From contig CM041780.1 in the NCBI GenBank assembly GCA_023374045.1, positions 92,221,627 through 92,285,626 on the forward strand: 64,000 nucleotides of DNA, given 5' to 3'. The position numbers were made by a program, and so were the translations under genes. Positions 35,385 through 47,721 of the stretch are shown piece by piece. Numbering within the stretch: position 1 is the first letter of the stretch; the number at the start of each line of letters is the position of its first letter. Origin of the DNA: Limonium bicolor. Lineage: Eukaryota; Streptophyta; Magnoliopsida; Caryophyllales; Plumbaginaceae. Under the pieces are notes generated by a model that saw nothing but the letters and a program-made list of their open reading frames with translations, had not been told where the DNA came from and ran no database searches.

Positions 35385-36700
35385 TCAAGGAGGGCCGCCA
35401 CAGCAGCTAGCAATAGCTTTCTTCAGTTTGAAGTACCATTGCTGGCGCGGCTTTTTGGATGCTTTGGGAGGTGGTGCTGTAATACAGATAGCAGAGATAG
35501 AATTTATGGAATTGGAGCTTTCAATCAAGGATATACCTGGTGCAGGAGGCTGAGAAAAGGTATCGCCTAGGTACTTCTTCAATCGAGCACCATTTACTTT
35601 GAATACTTCTCCTGTCTTATTCTCTAGCTCATAAGCACCATAAGTAGTGATCCCCACAACTTTGAATGGACCTGCCCAATGTGATTTCAACTTACCAGGA
35701 AAGAGGCGCAGCCTGGAATTATAGAGCAACACTAGATCCCCTACTTTGAATTCTCTCTTATGGATCATCTGATCATGGATTCTCTTTGTGCGCTCCTTAT
35801 AAATTCTGGAACTGTCATAGGCTTGCTCTCTGAGTTCCTCTAGTTCAGATAGTTGAAATTTTCTTTTCTCTCCAGCAGTGTGCATATCAAAATTCAGGGC
35901 TTTCAATGCCCAGTAAGCTTTGTGCTCTAATTCGACTGGAAGATGGCAAGCTTTTCCATACACAAGTTTAAAAGGAGACATACCTATAGGAGTCTTGAAA
36001 GCAGTCCGTATGCCCACAAAGCATCATCTAGTTTAACTGACCAATCCTTCCTTGATGCATTTACAGTCTTCTGTAGGATCCATTTGCTCTCGATTAGTCA
36101 CTTCTGCCAGACCGTTAGTTTGGGGGTGGTAAGGTAGTGCTACCTTGTGGGTTACCCCATATTTACTCATTAAGGAGTCGAAGGCTCGGTTGCAGAAGTG
36201 GGAGCCACCGTCACTGATAATTGCCCTGGGCACCCCGAATCTGGTGAATATGTGTTTCTTCAGGAATTTCACCACTGTCTTAGAATCAGCATTGTGGCAT
36301 GGAATAGCTTCTACCCACTTTGAGACATAGTCCACAGCTACTAGGATGTATTGGTTCCCATGAGATGAAGGAAAAGGGCCTGTGAAATCATGCCCCAAAC
36401 ATCAAAAAGTTCTACCTCAAGAATACCTTTCTGAGGCATCTCATGCTTTCTGGAGATGTTTCCCATCCTCTGACAGGGGTCACAATGGGAACAGAAATGG
36501 TGGACATCTTTATGTAGAGTAGGCCAGTAGAATCCACACTCCAATATCTTTGCAGCTGTTCTTGTATAACCATGATGGCCACCTGCTTCTTTAGCATGAC
36601 AAAATTCGATTACACTCTGGATCTCCTTATCTGGAAGACATCGCCTCATCAAGCCATCAGCACAGATCCTAAACAGATATGGATCCTCCCAGATATAATG
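35385..36700 (-). pseudogene. Integrase of the Athila element (broken)
   Basis: Zinc finger: [19 protein letters not shown]...[11 protein letters not shown] (about 36600-36465). Catalytic core: [12 protein letters not shown] (first Asp), [10 protein letters not shown] (second Asp, about 36225-36195) and [11 protein letters not shown] (third acidic residue, about 36118-36086). C-terminal block: [22 protein letters not shown] and [17 protein letters not shown], typical of Athila. Frame changes near 36400, 36090 and 36015 break it. The open C-terminal frame runs to 35385 and may extend past the integrase end. Confidence 0.8.
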
Positions 36701-38170
36701 GCGGGTTTCTGACAAGAATTTCTTCCTCTGGTTATAGCTGTAGTCATGAGGAATTAAACCAGTAGCAAGATAATTAACTAAGTCAGCATACCATGGTTCA
36801 TCTACTTTTCCAATTTTGAACACCGTCTCATCAGGGAAGAATTCGTTGATCGGGATTCCATCATCAGGGATATCAAGTCTGGATAGGTGATCAGCAACTC
36901 CGTTCAGCTTCCCCTTTTTATCCACAACTTCTAAATTAAATTCTTGGAGAAGTAGGATCCACCTCAGAAGTCTTGGTTTCGATTCATTCTTCTGAAAAAG
37001 ATACTTGAGGGCTGAATGATCGGTGGGACTATCACCTTGCTTCCAAGCAGATATGGTCGAAACTTGTCCAAGCAAACACCACAGCTAGCAACTCCTTTCT
37101 GTAGTAGTATAATTTTTCTGTGCGTCAATTAAGGTTTTGCTAGCATAAGTGATTACCCTCAGCATCTTATCTTTCTTCTGACACAGTGCAGCGCCCACAG
37201 CATAGTCGCTTGCATCCGTCATGATTTCAAACGGTTCAGACCAATCCGGTGGGACCACAATAGGTGCTGAGCAGAGCTTCTCTTTGATAGTCTGAAATGC
37301 TGTCAAGCACTCCTCTGTGAACTGAAACTTGATGTCCTTTTGAAGCAAGTCTGACAGGGGTTTAGCAATTTTTGAGAAGTCCTGTATAAACCTCCTGTAA
37401 AACCCTGCATGACCAAGGAAAGATCTTACATCTTTAACTGAAGTTGGTGGGGGCAGTTTTTCTATTACCTCTATCTTGCCTTGTCCACCTGGAGGCCTTC
37501 TTTGACACCTTATGCCCAAGCACAATTCCTTCTTGTACCATGAAATGGCACTTCTCCCAATTCAGCACAAGGTTCGTGTCCTCACAGCGAGCCAAGATCT
37601 GGTCTAATTGCTCCAGACAAACATCGAAGCTTTGTCCATAGACAGAGAAGTCGTCCATGAACACTTCAATACTTTTCTCAATAAACTCATTAAAAATCGC
37701 CATCATACATCGCTGAAATGTGGCTGGAGCATTGCAGAGACCAAAGGGCATCCTCCTGTATGCAAAAGTACCATAAGGACAGGTGAAGGTAGTCTTCTCC
37801 TGATCTTCTGGCGCAATGGGAATCTGGAAATAACCACTGTACCCATCAAGGAAGCAGTAGAACTCCTTCCCAGCTAACCGCTCCAACATTTGATCAATAA
37901 ACGGTAGTGGGAAATGGTCCTTCCTTGTGGCTTCATTCAAGCGCCGGTAATCGATGCACATCCTCCAACCTGTGGTCTGTCTCTGAGGTACCAATTCACC
38001 TTTCTCATTTGGCACTGCAACTATCCCCCCTTTCTTTGGAACAACCTGGACTGGAGATACCCACTGGCTGTCAGAAATAGGGTAGATAATACCTGCATCA
38101 AGAAGCTTTAGTACCTCGGCCTTGACCACCTCCTTTAATTTGGATTCAACCTTCTCTGGGCTGTCTCACT
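36701..38170 (-). pseudogene. RT and RNaseH of the Athila element (broken)
   Basis: RT (38129 to about 37470) contains WVSPVQVVPKKGG, GWRMCIDYRRLNEATRKDHF, YCFLDGYSGYFQIPI, RRMPFGLCNAPATFQRCM and VFMDDFSVYG (the catalytic DD). A frame change near 37500 leads into PPPTSVKDVRSFLGHAGFYRRF and RNaseH with IMTDASDYAVGAALCQ (about 37227-37180). Further shifts near 37085 and 37030 precede [20 protein letters not shown] and ADHLSRL. Motifs are intact, but at least three frameshifts are present. Confidence 0.85.
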
Positions 38171-38689
38171 GCCTTGTAATTCTCCTCCATATGAATCCGG
38201 TGTGTGCAGAAACCCGGATTGATCCCTTGATGTCAGCAACTGTCCAACCCATGGCACTTTTATGTTTCTTTAGCACCTCCAGAGTCTAGTTTCCTGCGAA
38301 ATAGACAAAGATGCAGAGATAATAACAGGCAGGGTGTTACCCTCTGCCAAGAAAACATATTTGAGATGGGAGGGGAGAGATTTAAGTTCCAAGGTAGGAG
38401 GCTTCTCTATTGAAGGTATGGGTCTTTGATGATCGATCCAACTTTTCCACAGGAGGAGAGGAGGAACGAAAGTATGATTTCCCGTGATTCAGCTGCTGGA
38501 CGACCGAGGCCATCTCAAAACTGTCTTTGTCATCCTCAATGGATCGACTTATTACCTGCTCTAAAGTATCAGAAAACTTAAACAAAGAATTAAAAGAATC
38601 AATACTCCTGTGTCATCATCAAGATCATAAGAATTATCAATTAAATCAGCAGAGAAAACAGCTTGAGAAGAAGTGTTTTTCTGCATCAT

Positions 38690-39070
38690 CTTATTTATAT
38701 CAAAGCTTAATTCTTCATCATGAAATTCAAGGTAATCTTCCCCTTGTCAACATCAATAACAGTCTTTGCAGTTCTGAGGAAAGGTCTACCTAGAATCAGA
38801 GGTACCTCAACATCTTCATCCATGTCAAGGATCACAAAATCAGCGGGGAAGAAAAACTTACCCACACTAACAACTACATTTTCAACCATACCTCTGGGTG
38901 ATCGATGATCTATCAGCTAACTGGAGTCTGAAATGAATGGGAACGAGCTCACCCGCATGAAGCTTTTTAAACATGGTGTATGGCATCAGGTTGATGCTCG
39001 CTCCTAGATCGCAGAGACCGTATCCGCAATCCATGTCTCCAATTGAACAGGGATGATGGGCTGACCAGGA
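38690..39070 (-). pseudogene. Protease region of the Athila element (broken)
   Basis: On the minus strand DLGASINLMP (about 39005-38976) carries the D-x-G-A-S active site in the form Athila uses. After a stop/frame change near 38895, the frame MVENVVVSVGKFFFPADFVILDMDED... to 38707 gives the second half, including LILGRPFLRTA. Upstream (39489-39004) the linker PFPNRLKERELDEQFGRF and INIPLIDAIKQMPNYAKF is the standard Athila pre-protease segment. Confidence 0.75.
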
Positions 39071-40935
39071 TCACCACGCTTTGGAGGCAGCATCTGTCGG
39101 AGAGCTGCTGAACAAGTTTCGGTCAGCTGGATGGTGTCCTTCTCTTTATATTTCCTCTTATTCGAAATCAGATCCTTCACGAATTTAGCATAATTTGGCA
39201 TCTGCTTAATCGCATCAATAAGAGGGATATTGATAGTCAGCTTTCTAAAAACATCTAAAAATCTTCCGAATTGCTCATCGAGCTCTCGCTCTTTGAGACG
39301 GTTTGGAAATGGAAGTTCTTTTACAGATATTTTTCCCTTTTTATTTTTAACAGCAGTAGAAAGAGAGGAGGAAGGAATAGGAGCCTGGGTCTCCTCAGAA
39401 ACTACCTCAGGAGGGGCAGGATGCCCTGATGGTGCACCGGCGGTATTAGAAAGAGGCTCGGTCTCTTCATCAGTACGGCTCCCTGTCACTTTTCTTTGTT
39501 AAGTTCCTCCCACTTCTCAGGGTGACTGCTGCTGCTTCTTCAGAATCCTCACAGTCTTCGTCTGAGACCGTCACTGCCTTCAACTGCTCCTTTGGATTGG
39601 TTTCTGGTTGGGAAGGCAGTGATCCAGATGGTCTCTGCTGTAAGAGGAATTGAGTCAACTGACTCATTGTTCCTTGCATCTCCACCATGGCATTCTCTAA
39701 CTTCTGGTTGATTACCGTTTGCTTTTCTGAGAAGCCATCAGTTTATCCACCATCTCCTCAGACTGGCATTGTTTGAGCTCAAAGATGGTTGCTGAGCTTG
39801 AGGTTGCTGTGGCCGGAATTGATTATATTGAGGCCTAAAAACCGGGTGGTCCCCCCTGATTCGTCCTCTGAGGCTGCATTTGATGTGAATTAAGTGCATT
39901 GTTAGGATTTCCGTACCTCAGATTTTGGTGCTGATTCTGCACCCAGGGTTGCCTGTTGTTGAACTGGCCTATTACATTGGCCTCCTCGGTTTGCCTCATC
40001 TCGGCTACTAGTGGGCAGTCCTCATAGTCGTGTGCATCTCCCACTGAGAGCAGCAGCTTCGTTTGTAGAGATTTTCTTGGCGGATTGCCTGGTGGTTGAC
40101 CCCATGGTGAGCTGTTCAAGCATTTTCGCCATGCTTCCCATCGTGGTCCTCATCTGTGCTTGCTCGGAGGCTAGTTGTTCCATCATCGGGTCTGGAGCTC
40201 TGGAAGAACTCTGACCTATCGAGAATACTCGTCCTCCACTGCTGCTCCACTGGCGGCTCCTCACAGTAGGACTCCATAGATGCCATGAAATCCTCCCCCT
40301 CTTTGCTAGCAGGTTTCCTCCTAGGGCGGATCTTATCTCGCCTCTGTGTTCGTCTTTTAACCCCTGGAAGAATCCCTGAGCTAGTGAAGTGATGTCCTGA
40401 CCATGGTGAGGGCACTGGCGGAGTAGCTCTTTGAATCGATCCCACGCCTCACAGACTGTCTCATTACCCTTCTGTCTGAATGCCATCAGGTCGGCAATCA
40501 TTTGTCGTGTCCGGGAGATGGGAATGTACTTCTCGTAGAATTTGTCCATCATTGCTCCCAGGTGGTAATGATGCCTGGTGGTAGTCTGTGGAACCATTTC
40601 GAGGCTTCTCCTGATAAGCTGTGCTGGAACAGGCTCAATCTGGCGTACTCCTCCAATCCTTGAGATAAGCCAAGAGAGTCCAAGTGCACCAGAAAGCGAT
40701 GTACATGGTCCAATGCATCCGATGGGTCTGCACCTGAAAAAGTACCTGCAGGGTGATTTCTAACAGCATTGGATTGGTGAGAAGGTTTTACCTTTTGCCA
40801 ATCGGATATAAGTTCTGCAGTCAGATTGGGTAGAACCACTGGCCCTCGTCTTGGTGTGGCTGGTGGTCTGTTTATCCTTCCCATCGTGTATTGGGCCACT
40901 GCACCTGCTCCAATTTGGTCATGATTTCCTGCCAT
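39071..40935 (-). pseudogene. gag of the Athila element (broken)
   Basis: Start assigned to ATG 40935 (MAGNHDQIGAG), though the open frame extends to 41145 and contains a conserved-looking leader segment. The capsid region holds NAVRNHPAGTFSGADPSDAL, LFQHSLSGEASKWFHRLPPG (stop/shift near 40549), then KYIPISRTRQMIADLMAFRQ and CEAWDRFKELLRQCPHHG, characteristic of Athila gag. AHDYEDCPLV (about 40090-40060) is the remains of a zinc knuckle. Further shifts near 40340, 39830, 39700 and 39480 break the frame. Confidence 0.8.
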
Positions 40936-41230
40936 ATTGAAGTCAAGCTGCCTTCTTGTTCTCAAAGCTTGGAGGTATACTCTTTCGATTTCAGGATCGA
41001 AGTCTGTATCCGGGGACCAGTTGAGCGTGTTCTTCGCATCCACTAGGTGCTTATAATCAGCCCGAGAGAAAGGAACAAAATGAGTGAGTTTTAAAGTAAT
41101 GAAAAACAATTGTATAAAATGGCACACAAAATAAATTAAAATCAAAATATATTACAAAACAAACAATTATAAACAGTGTGTTGCAATAAAGTAACGAATT
41201 AACCAAGGCTAGGGACTAGACAAAAGTCAA

Positions 41231-41249
41231 GTCCCCGGCAACGGCGCCA
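41231..41249 (-). other. Primer-binding site, tRNA-Asp type
   Basis: Minus-strand TGGCGCCGTTGCCGGGGAC, three bases from the 5' LTR. It is complementary to the 3' end of plant tRNA-Asp, the primer used by Athila elements. Confidence 0.9.
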
Positions 41250-41252
41250 TTT

Positions 41253-43083
41253 TGCAAACGATTTATTTGGTATATTAAAACCCAGAAATAATCCTAGAAT
41301 TCAATAATTCAAAAGATCGTCAGGTTGCAAAAATCCCGGTCGAAATAGTATAGTAATTAAAGAAGCGACCGGGGTCAATCCACGGGACATAAGTAAGTCT
41401 AGCCTTAGGTAATGGTTAACTCAAAAGGGGGTTTTGTTTTGGTTTTGGGTTGCAAATAAATAACAAGAATAGTAAATAGCAGATAAATTAAAGTGATAGT
41501 CTTGGGAGTGTGAACGGTACTCTAGGTTCAGGGAGTTGTTTCACTAGCTAGGTTCTGCATATTCTACTGCTTAAGTGGAGACTTGGATCGGCTTGTAATT
41601 CTCAATTATCTATTCTGTATTAAGTCTTAATTCCAGATAGCTCATCTAGACAGGGCATGTAGTTCTAGTCTAGACCTAGCAAGTATATCTAGATGGTTTT
41701 ATCGCACAGAATTACTAGTCTGGTTTTAATCCGGACTAAAGCTCCTAGTGACTAAAGTAATCTATCCGATTGCAATTATCACAGGTAACAGGTTAATAGG
41801 ACCGTCAATGTAATCACCTATCTGATCATAACATGATTCGAGGGCTTATAATAACTTAGCAACGTTTATTAAAAGCACTTAAAAGCATTAACCTGAACAA
41901 TCCAAATTGTCTCAAATAAGCAGTAACATAATGCAGAGTTTAGCTAATTACAACATCCCTTCCCCTAGAGTATATCCTCTTAGCTAGACATAGCAATTAT
42001 AATCATAAATGAGAGAGAGTTAGAAGAAATCATCTGTTACGAAGATCTTCTTGCTCGCTCCGTCCTTTGTCCTTGCGCCGTGCTAGCTTGAAGGTTGATC
42101 TCGGTGATAATGGAGTGGACTGGGTGAAATGGGACGAAAGTGGAAGTTTTGATGAGGTTTGTGAGGTGTCCGGATCAACAGGGTCGGACGTGATCCGGAC
42201 GTGTGTAAAATGAGTGTGTCCGGCTAAGCCGGGGCGGACGTGATCCGACGTGGGTGGAGTGAGTGTGTCCGGATCCGGACTCAGGTCGGACACGGCTAAA
42301 ATCTGGTGAATGGATGCGGAGTGTGTGTATGGTGAAAGCGAAGGTTTACGGAGGAATTTTTGTGAATAAATGCAGAGGGAATATGAGTGAAAGGTGTAGG
42401 TTTATGGAGGGAGTTTGTGAGTGAAGATGGATGTACGTGAGATGATATGCAGTGAGGAAGAGAAGGGGATGAGACTCAGAGGTCTGGGACGATTTGGAAT
42501 GAATTGAAGCTGGGTTTATATAGGATTAGAGGGGGAACAAGATTAGTGGGAGTTAGGTATAGTTGGTGAGAAAAATTTGATTGAGCTTGGAGCCTTCTCC
42601 ATTAATGCGCCGCTCCCCTGTTTACAGGCCGACTGTCTGTGATAATTAGCCGAAAGGCTAATTATTGCATTTTTATTTTTCAATTATGTGTGACGTCCGG
42701 ATCGTGTCCGGATCCGGACGTGACACAGAGTTTTAGATCTGAAACGCAAACTCTCGGATCTGGAATTTTAGTCACGTCCGGCTTGCGTCCGGCCCAACAG
42801 ATCCGGACAAGAGATGTCCGGCTTTGTGTCCGGCCAAACTGGTCCGGACAAGACCAATTTTTGTCGTGTCTCCTGATTTGTTCTCCGTTTGTTGTGTTGT
42901 AATCCTTATGATGTATAATCTTTATTTCCTAGGTTTTTCCTGCATTTAACATATATAACACATCAGTTCTTATCAAAGCATCAATCTTAGGAAAAACACG
43001 TAATAAGTGGGAAACATTGCCTGAATCGTTACAAATTATAAGGTATTTAAACCCTAAAAAGCCTATATGTTTCACACTTATCA
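41253..43083 (-). repeat. 5' LTR of the Athila element
   Basis: 1831 bp, plus-strand ends TGCAAACGATTT and TTCACACTTATCA. Nearly identical to 30716-32555; short indels near 41400, 41435 and 42525 are the main differences. GC dyads are at 42172-42290 and 42690-42855. Confidence 0.9.
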
Positions 43084-43088
43084 GAGAA
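43084..43088. repeat. Target-site duplication GAGAA, right
   Basis: Matches 30711-30715; family A sequence resumes after it. Confidence 0.85.
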
Positions 43089-44576
43089 CAATGATAAGTT
43101 CAACTTTATGAATGTGAAAAGAGATATACGGGACTAATGAACTCCCTCTTAATGAGTAGTCGACCTCCTATATGAGGAAATGACCCAACATGAGAAAATG
43201 ACCAAACTTCTAAGTAATGGAAGTATTAGGGCGACCCTTAAATCGGTGAATATAATGACTTAGGAAGACTCCCTAAGATTGTGAGTTAGCATCAAGAGAG
43301 ATGTTCAAACTAATGTATGTATTATTACTAACCCTGAGAGTGTGTTAGGGGATTGTGAGTCACACGTGCAAGGAAGAGGAAACAACGGAGCGTTTGTTTC
43401 TGATTCCATGGTCAAACTCCCTTGTCAGGGGCCGTGAGCCACATGGTGGTGCCCGTTGGGGCCGTGAGCCACGTAGTGGTGCCCATTGGAGTAAGACTGG
43501 CAGAGCTTATCCATCTAAAGAGATAAGCTGGGTATTGTGGGATATGAGAGAGAGGAATCAAGAGAGTGGTTCCGGTTAAAAGCCCGGTGGTGAGATCTAT
43601 ATGGCCCCATTCTTTTGCTTAGCTGAAACGAGAGCTGATGTCACTTGTTAGCTGAAATTAGAAAAAGTAGAGAGAAAAAATAGTTGATATGACAATTGAT
43701 GTATGTGACATACAGAGAGAACAAACTAGCTGATCAAATAAACTAGCTGATTATATTGACAAAAGAATGGGGCTTATGTGTCTCTGCCCGGAGGCCTAAG
43801 AGGCTTAACTTAAAATTATTCGAGAGTAGAATAATTAAGAAAAGTAGATTGAGACCGAGAGTGTCTATGGATCTAAGAACAAGTAAAACTATCCGACTGG
43901 GATGGATGATTTAATGAATAATAAGTATGAGGCGTTATTGAGGTAGAAACCCTCAAGGCCTAAAGAACAAGGTATGTAAACAAACAAACTTAATATGTTA
44001 GCCTTGTTTATTGTATTCCATTGTTTGAATACTTGTTGATGCGAGCATGTTGTGTGTTTACAGCATTTCATGTTTTGGTTTAAATAAAATCAATCGCATG
44101 CTTAGACGACAATTAGTTGGGTGTGGCCCGGTAGTAGCGGGTTGCATGTCTGCCATACTAGCAAAGGTGTTGAGCCCCTTTGGGGCCACCCATTATTTTT
44201 CAAGTACCTTGGAGATGATTACCATTCGAGAGTAGGACGGGGCGGCTGTTATGCATGGGTTGTTTTATTTGACTACGTTGTAATTGTTTGTATTGTAAGA
44301 CCGAATTTGTTATCGGCAATAGATTGTAGTAGACTCGGTGTAGTGTGACTTGAGGATTGTATTTGACTCGGTTTAGAAAGGGAATGATTGTACTGTATAA
44401 GTACTCGAGAATTCTAGTCCATCAGACCATTACTATATTTGAATTAGGCCTTGTTAGTCACGTGGGTGGTTAACGGCATTGTATCACCCACCGTTCGTAT
44501 TAGGATTTCCGCTGCGAATGTAATAATGATTGAGATGATTTGGCTTTAATGATGAGATTAGTGGTAGGGGTGTTAC
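43089..44576 (+). mobile_element. Family A LTR, copy 2, right part
   Basis: Shares with copy 1 the order of blocks 'gagactccc...', 'aaaccctcaaggcct' (copy 1 at 3560, here 43949), 'aataaaatcaatcgcatg', 'gagcccctttgggg' and the terminal 'ggcattgtatcaccca...GGGGTGTTACA'. It ends at 44576, directly against Athila-like internal sequence. A segment around 43600-43760 has no counterpart in copy 1. Confidence 0.75.
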
Positions 44577-45027
44577 AGCCACCCCAGATCCTGACTCTCC
44601 GTTCTCTCTCTTCAGGCTCATGTTCAACCATTTGCGCCACCTGGTCGAGAAGAAGGCTACTCAGCACTTGAGGTACCTCTACTTCCTCCACTCCCAGTTC
44701 ATTAAAGTCAGGGTCGACATCGAGGGCGAGGTACCTAGTCCCCCCATGACCTCCATCGGCCCAAATGCACTTCGGGGAATGGGTTTTAGACGCACTGCAA
44801 ATGGTTGGGAGAAGGTTCAGCCAGCTCACAACGCAGAGTTATCCTCGGGCCCTTCTTCCCGGTCTACTCAATCCACTACAGCTGCTCCTTTTCCCGCACT
44901 ACCTGCGCCGCCACCTACCACGGTCTCTCGTGAGGAATTCGAGGCTTATCAACAGCGCGTTAAGGAGTATCAGTGCCAGGTTGAAGTGCATCGGCCAAGT
45001 GGAGGCCCAGATTCAGGAGCTGCATGA
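44577..45027 (+). pseudogene. C-terminal part of an env-position ORF (Athila-like)
   Basis: The open frame through MFNHLRHLVEKKATQHLRYL (44620) continues upstream to the family A junction, so the start is missing. A helical, Lys/Arg-containing first half is followed by a Ser/Pro/Thr-rich segment and a Gln/Glu-rich coiled-coil-like end; a frame change near 45000 would extend it to about 45058. Position before two polypurine motifs matches the extra ORF at 34085-34842. Function unknown; assignment rests on position and composition. Confidence 0.45.
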
Positions 45028-46348
45028 GCAGGTCGAGCGTGGTGGACCACCTTCTTAATAGCTTCTTCATGCTGAGGGTGTTGGAGTTTTATCTTTTGAA
45101 ACTTTTGTCTACTTTTGGATATTGCTTATGTTGTGTCATTTGAACTTCCTTTATTTTTTCTTTCCAGTACTCTATTTAAGCTTTCTATTTCTATTGTGTA
45201 CCTTTGAGCCCTTTATGATATTGGACTCATTCATGAGTCCACTTTTAAGCTCTAACTATGTGATTTTTGCGTATTCTTTAGAATCCCTTTTGCGCCTAGT
45301 TCTTTTTTGTTGTGCATTGTAGATATATACAAATTGGGAACAAATACACCCCAAGGATGAGTTCGGAACGATTCAAAAGCAACTCTTGTGAATTTTTCCT
45401 AGGATCTTCGGCTCTCACTATCGAAGCTAGTGCTTCAATGACCCCGGACACTAGCAAGTGTGGGGAAACCCCGCCAACAACGTAAACCTTTCCAGGGGAG
45501 TACTAGTTCTTTAACCCTTTAATGTTCACACAATGCATTATACTTTTGTCAGCTCTATGTTTCGTGGTTCGAAAAGGTCTTATTAATTTCTCCCCGATTT
45601 TATTGCTTAACAATGAGGACATTGTCCCATTCAAGTGTGGGGGAACCGACCTTTTCTTTTTGTGCACTGCTCAACTTCTTATGATTATCTTGTTGCTTCC
45701 ATTTAGGAGTTACATTTCTAGGAAGCAAGTTTTCTCATGAAATCTTGGATTTCTTCATTAAAAAAATTCAAAAATCCATGAGGAGAATTTAAATGCGGTG
45801 CAACCTTATGACCTTATCTTGGGTGAATTTTTAATGCTTAGGGGTTCTTTCTGTCTTCTCATCTAGGGATTGCTAAGGGGTGCTTCCTTGTGAAAATTTT
45901 CTAGAGAATGGAACTTGAGAGACACCATTGGTAACCAACACAAATGAGAGTTGAGTGTTCTTGAATGCAAAGGCGAAACGCCTAGATATCTTCTCCTCAT
46001 CTCTTGTTGCAAAAGTGAACTAAATGCCAATCTTTATTTTTTCTTTTGTTTTTTCCTCAATGTCCATTCTTGAGAGAAGTTGGCCATGGTAAACGTTCTC
46101 CAAGTTCCATAATCTTTAAGAACTTTGAAGCACTCTAGATCATACCCCGAAAGTCTATCTTTTTATTTTCCCTAAGCACAACCATGTCACCATGATTAGG
46201 TTAGTTTGTACTCCTCATGAATTTTTCCACCATTTTTGTTCACAACAATCCAAGAATTTATTTTTACACTTGCTTGCTTTAAATATTCCTCCTTCATGTG
46301 GTTTCTAATTTTGCTTGAGGACAAGCTAATAGATAAGTGTAGGGGAGT
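44577..46348 (+). mobile_element. 3' internal part of an Athila-like element, plus strand
   Basis: Contains the end of an extra ORF, then non-coding DNA with two companion motifs of Athila polypurine tracts: AATGAGGACATTGT followed by CAAGTGTGGGGGAA (45611-45650) and TTGCTTGAGGACAAGC followed by AAGTGTAGGGGAG (about 46312-46347), which abuts a TGATAAGTGG LTR start. Between them no gene is seen. The left part of the element is outside the window or lost. Confidence 0.65.
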
Positions 46349-46599
46349 TGATAAGTGGTGAAATAATGTAACTATAAGGTCTTAATTTACATTCATTTCA
46401 TGCAGCTATTGACCTATTTCACCACTTGATAGAGTATTTCATTAATATAGGTGAACTTATACAATTTTAGTTATAATATAGGTAAAAGCTCAATTGAGCA
46501 ATGATTTTAAAGATTCTCGAGACTTTTTGGCCAAGCTTTATTGCCATGAGGAGTGTTCCAAAGACAATGGGTCAAATGGGGATGATTTCGGTGCAGAAA

Positions 46600-46765
46600 G
46601 ACCATTTCTAGTGAAGACCTACCCAGAGGACCACCCCTGTAGGGCGGTCAAAAGTTGAAATTCTGCTTCTGATCCAGACCGCACCTGTGGGGCGGTCGAG
46701 GTTAAGTTGCTCACGAATTTTTCTTTCTGGTCTGGACCACCCCAGGACAGGGGCGGTACGAACGA
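46600..46765. repeat. GGTCCGCCCC-type dyad cluster in the Athila-like LTR
   Basis: Three diverged units: GACCACCCCTGTAGGGCGGTC, GACCGCACCTGTGGGGCGGTC and GACCACCCCAGGACAGGGGC. Each is an inverted repeat around a short loop. Confidence 0.7.
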
Positions 46766-46847
46766 AATTTTACCCAGATTACAGTTTTAAAAACGGGAAA
46801 CTTAGACACACTTACTCATTCTACACTACACACCTTTATGCTCGAAA

Positions 46848-46849
<2 letters not shown>

Positions 46850-46882
<33 letters not shown>
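46850..46882. repeat. (GA)n microsatellite
   Basis: About 33 bp of uninterrupted GA dinucleotides. Confidence 0.95.
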
Positions 46883-46886
<4 letters not shown>

Positions 46887-47721
46887 GCGAAAAATAAGAT
46901 AAAGAACAAGAGAAAGAATAGGAAGAAGAGAATAAGGAAGAGCTCACCTTCTTTAAAGCTTCCAAGCTCCATCAATGGCTTCTCCTTACTATTTTCTAGC
47001 TTTTCTCTCCTTTATGTTTGAGTAGACTTCATTGTGCTTTGGGAAGGGTCTTTGACCCTAAACCCTTGAATATGCTTGTGAATCTCATTATGCCTTAATA
47101 TAGTTGTTTCTCTCTTGATAATCGTTCAATGCTCTTAAATTGATCTTTTAAGTGCATTTGTGGTGAACCCTTTCTACAATTTGGTTTTGAGTTAGGGTTT
47201 GTGACCAATTTGAGAGAGAACCCTTAATTTATACCTCTAGGGTTAGTGGGTATAATTTGAGGCTTTTATCTAGAACTTATGTTTAATGCTATCTAGTGAG
47301 TTTAACCCTAATTGGTTTTGAAGGTTAAAATTAACTAGATAAGATTTAGCCCATCTTTGGTTTAGAGGGTTATTACTCTTGTTCTAAAAGACAACTATGG
47401 TATAAAAGAATTGCAAGTATATTTAGGAGTTATAGGTGATTGTCAAAGTCCCAAAGTACTCCTCCATCCAATCCAACAAACTACCACTTTTTTAGTTTTA
47501 TTGTTTGTTAGTTCCATTGTCCAACCTACACAATCAAGCTTGTCGTCGGCTAAACCCTCATTCATTGTTTTTTTTTTCATTTCACTAATTAGATTACCGA
47601 GACTAGGTTGATTGAGCCAATTTCCTTGTGGACACGAAACTTGTTGTAATACATCGATTAGGTGCACTTGCCTATTCTTTGCATTTATTTATATACTTCG
47701 CTATATAGTTTTTGCCCAACA

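Larger units (their letters stand above)
30716..43083 (-). mobile_element. Complete Athila-type Ty3/gypsy element
   Basis: 12.4-kb element on the minus strand with 1.8-kb LTRs and target duplication GAGAA. In the element's own direction: 5' LTR (43083-41253), tRNA-Asp primer site, gag, protease, RT, RNaseH, integrase, an env-position ORF, a long 3' non-coding region with repeated polypurine motifs, and 3' LTR (32555-30716). The primer site, the gag and the extra ORF identify Athila. The LTRs are nearly identical, so the insertion is recent relative to its host LTR. Frameshifts in gag and pol make this copy defective. Confidence 0.9.
46349..47721 (+). repeat. 3' LTR of the Athila-like element
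   Basis: Starts TGATAAGTGGTGAAATAATG after the polypurine tract and probably ends at GCCCAACA (47721). It has the 'ccttgtggacacg' block near the end that is common in such LTRs. It includes a GC-dyad cluster and a (GA)n microsatellite. The right boundary is an estimate. Confidence 0.6.

Noticed and set aside
45122..45740. Short hydrophobic open frames that could look like membrane proteins
   Set aside because: T-rich non-coding DNA between the extra ORF and the polypurine tracts of an Athila-like element.
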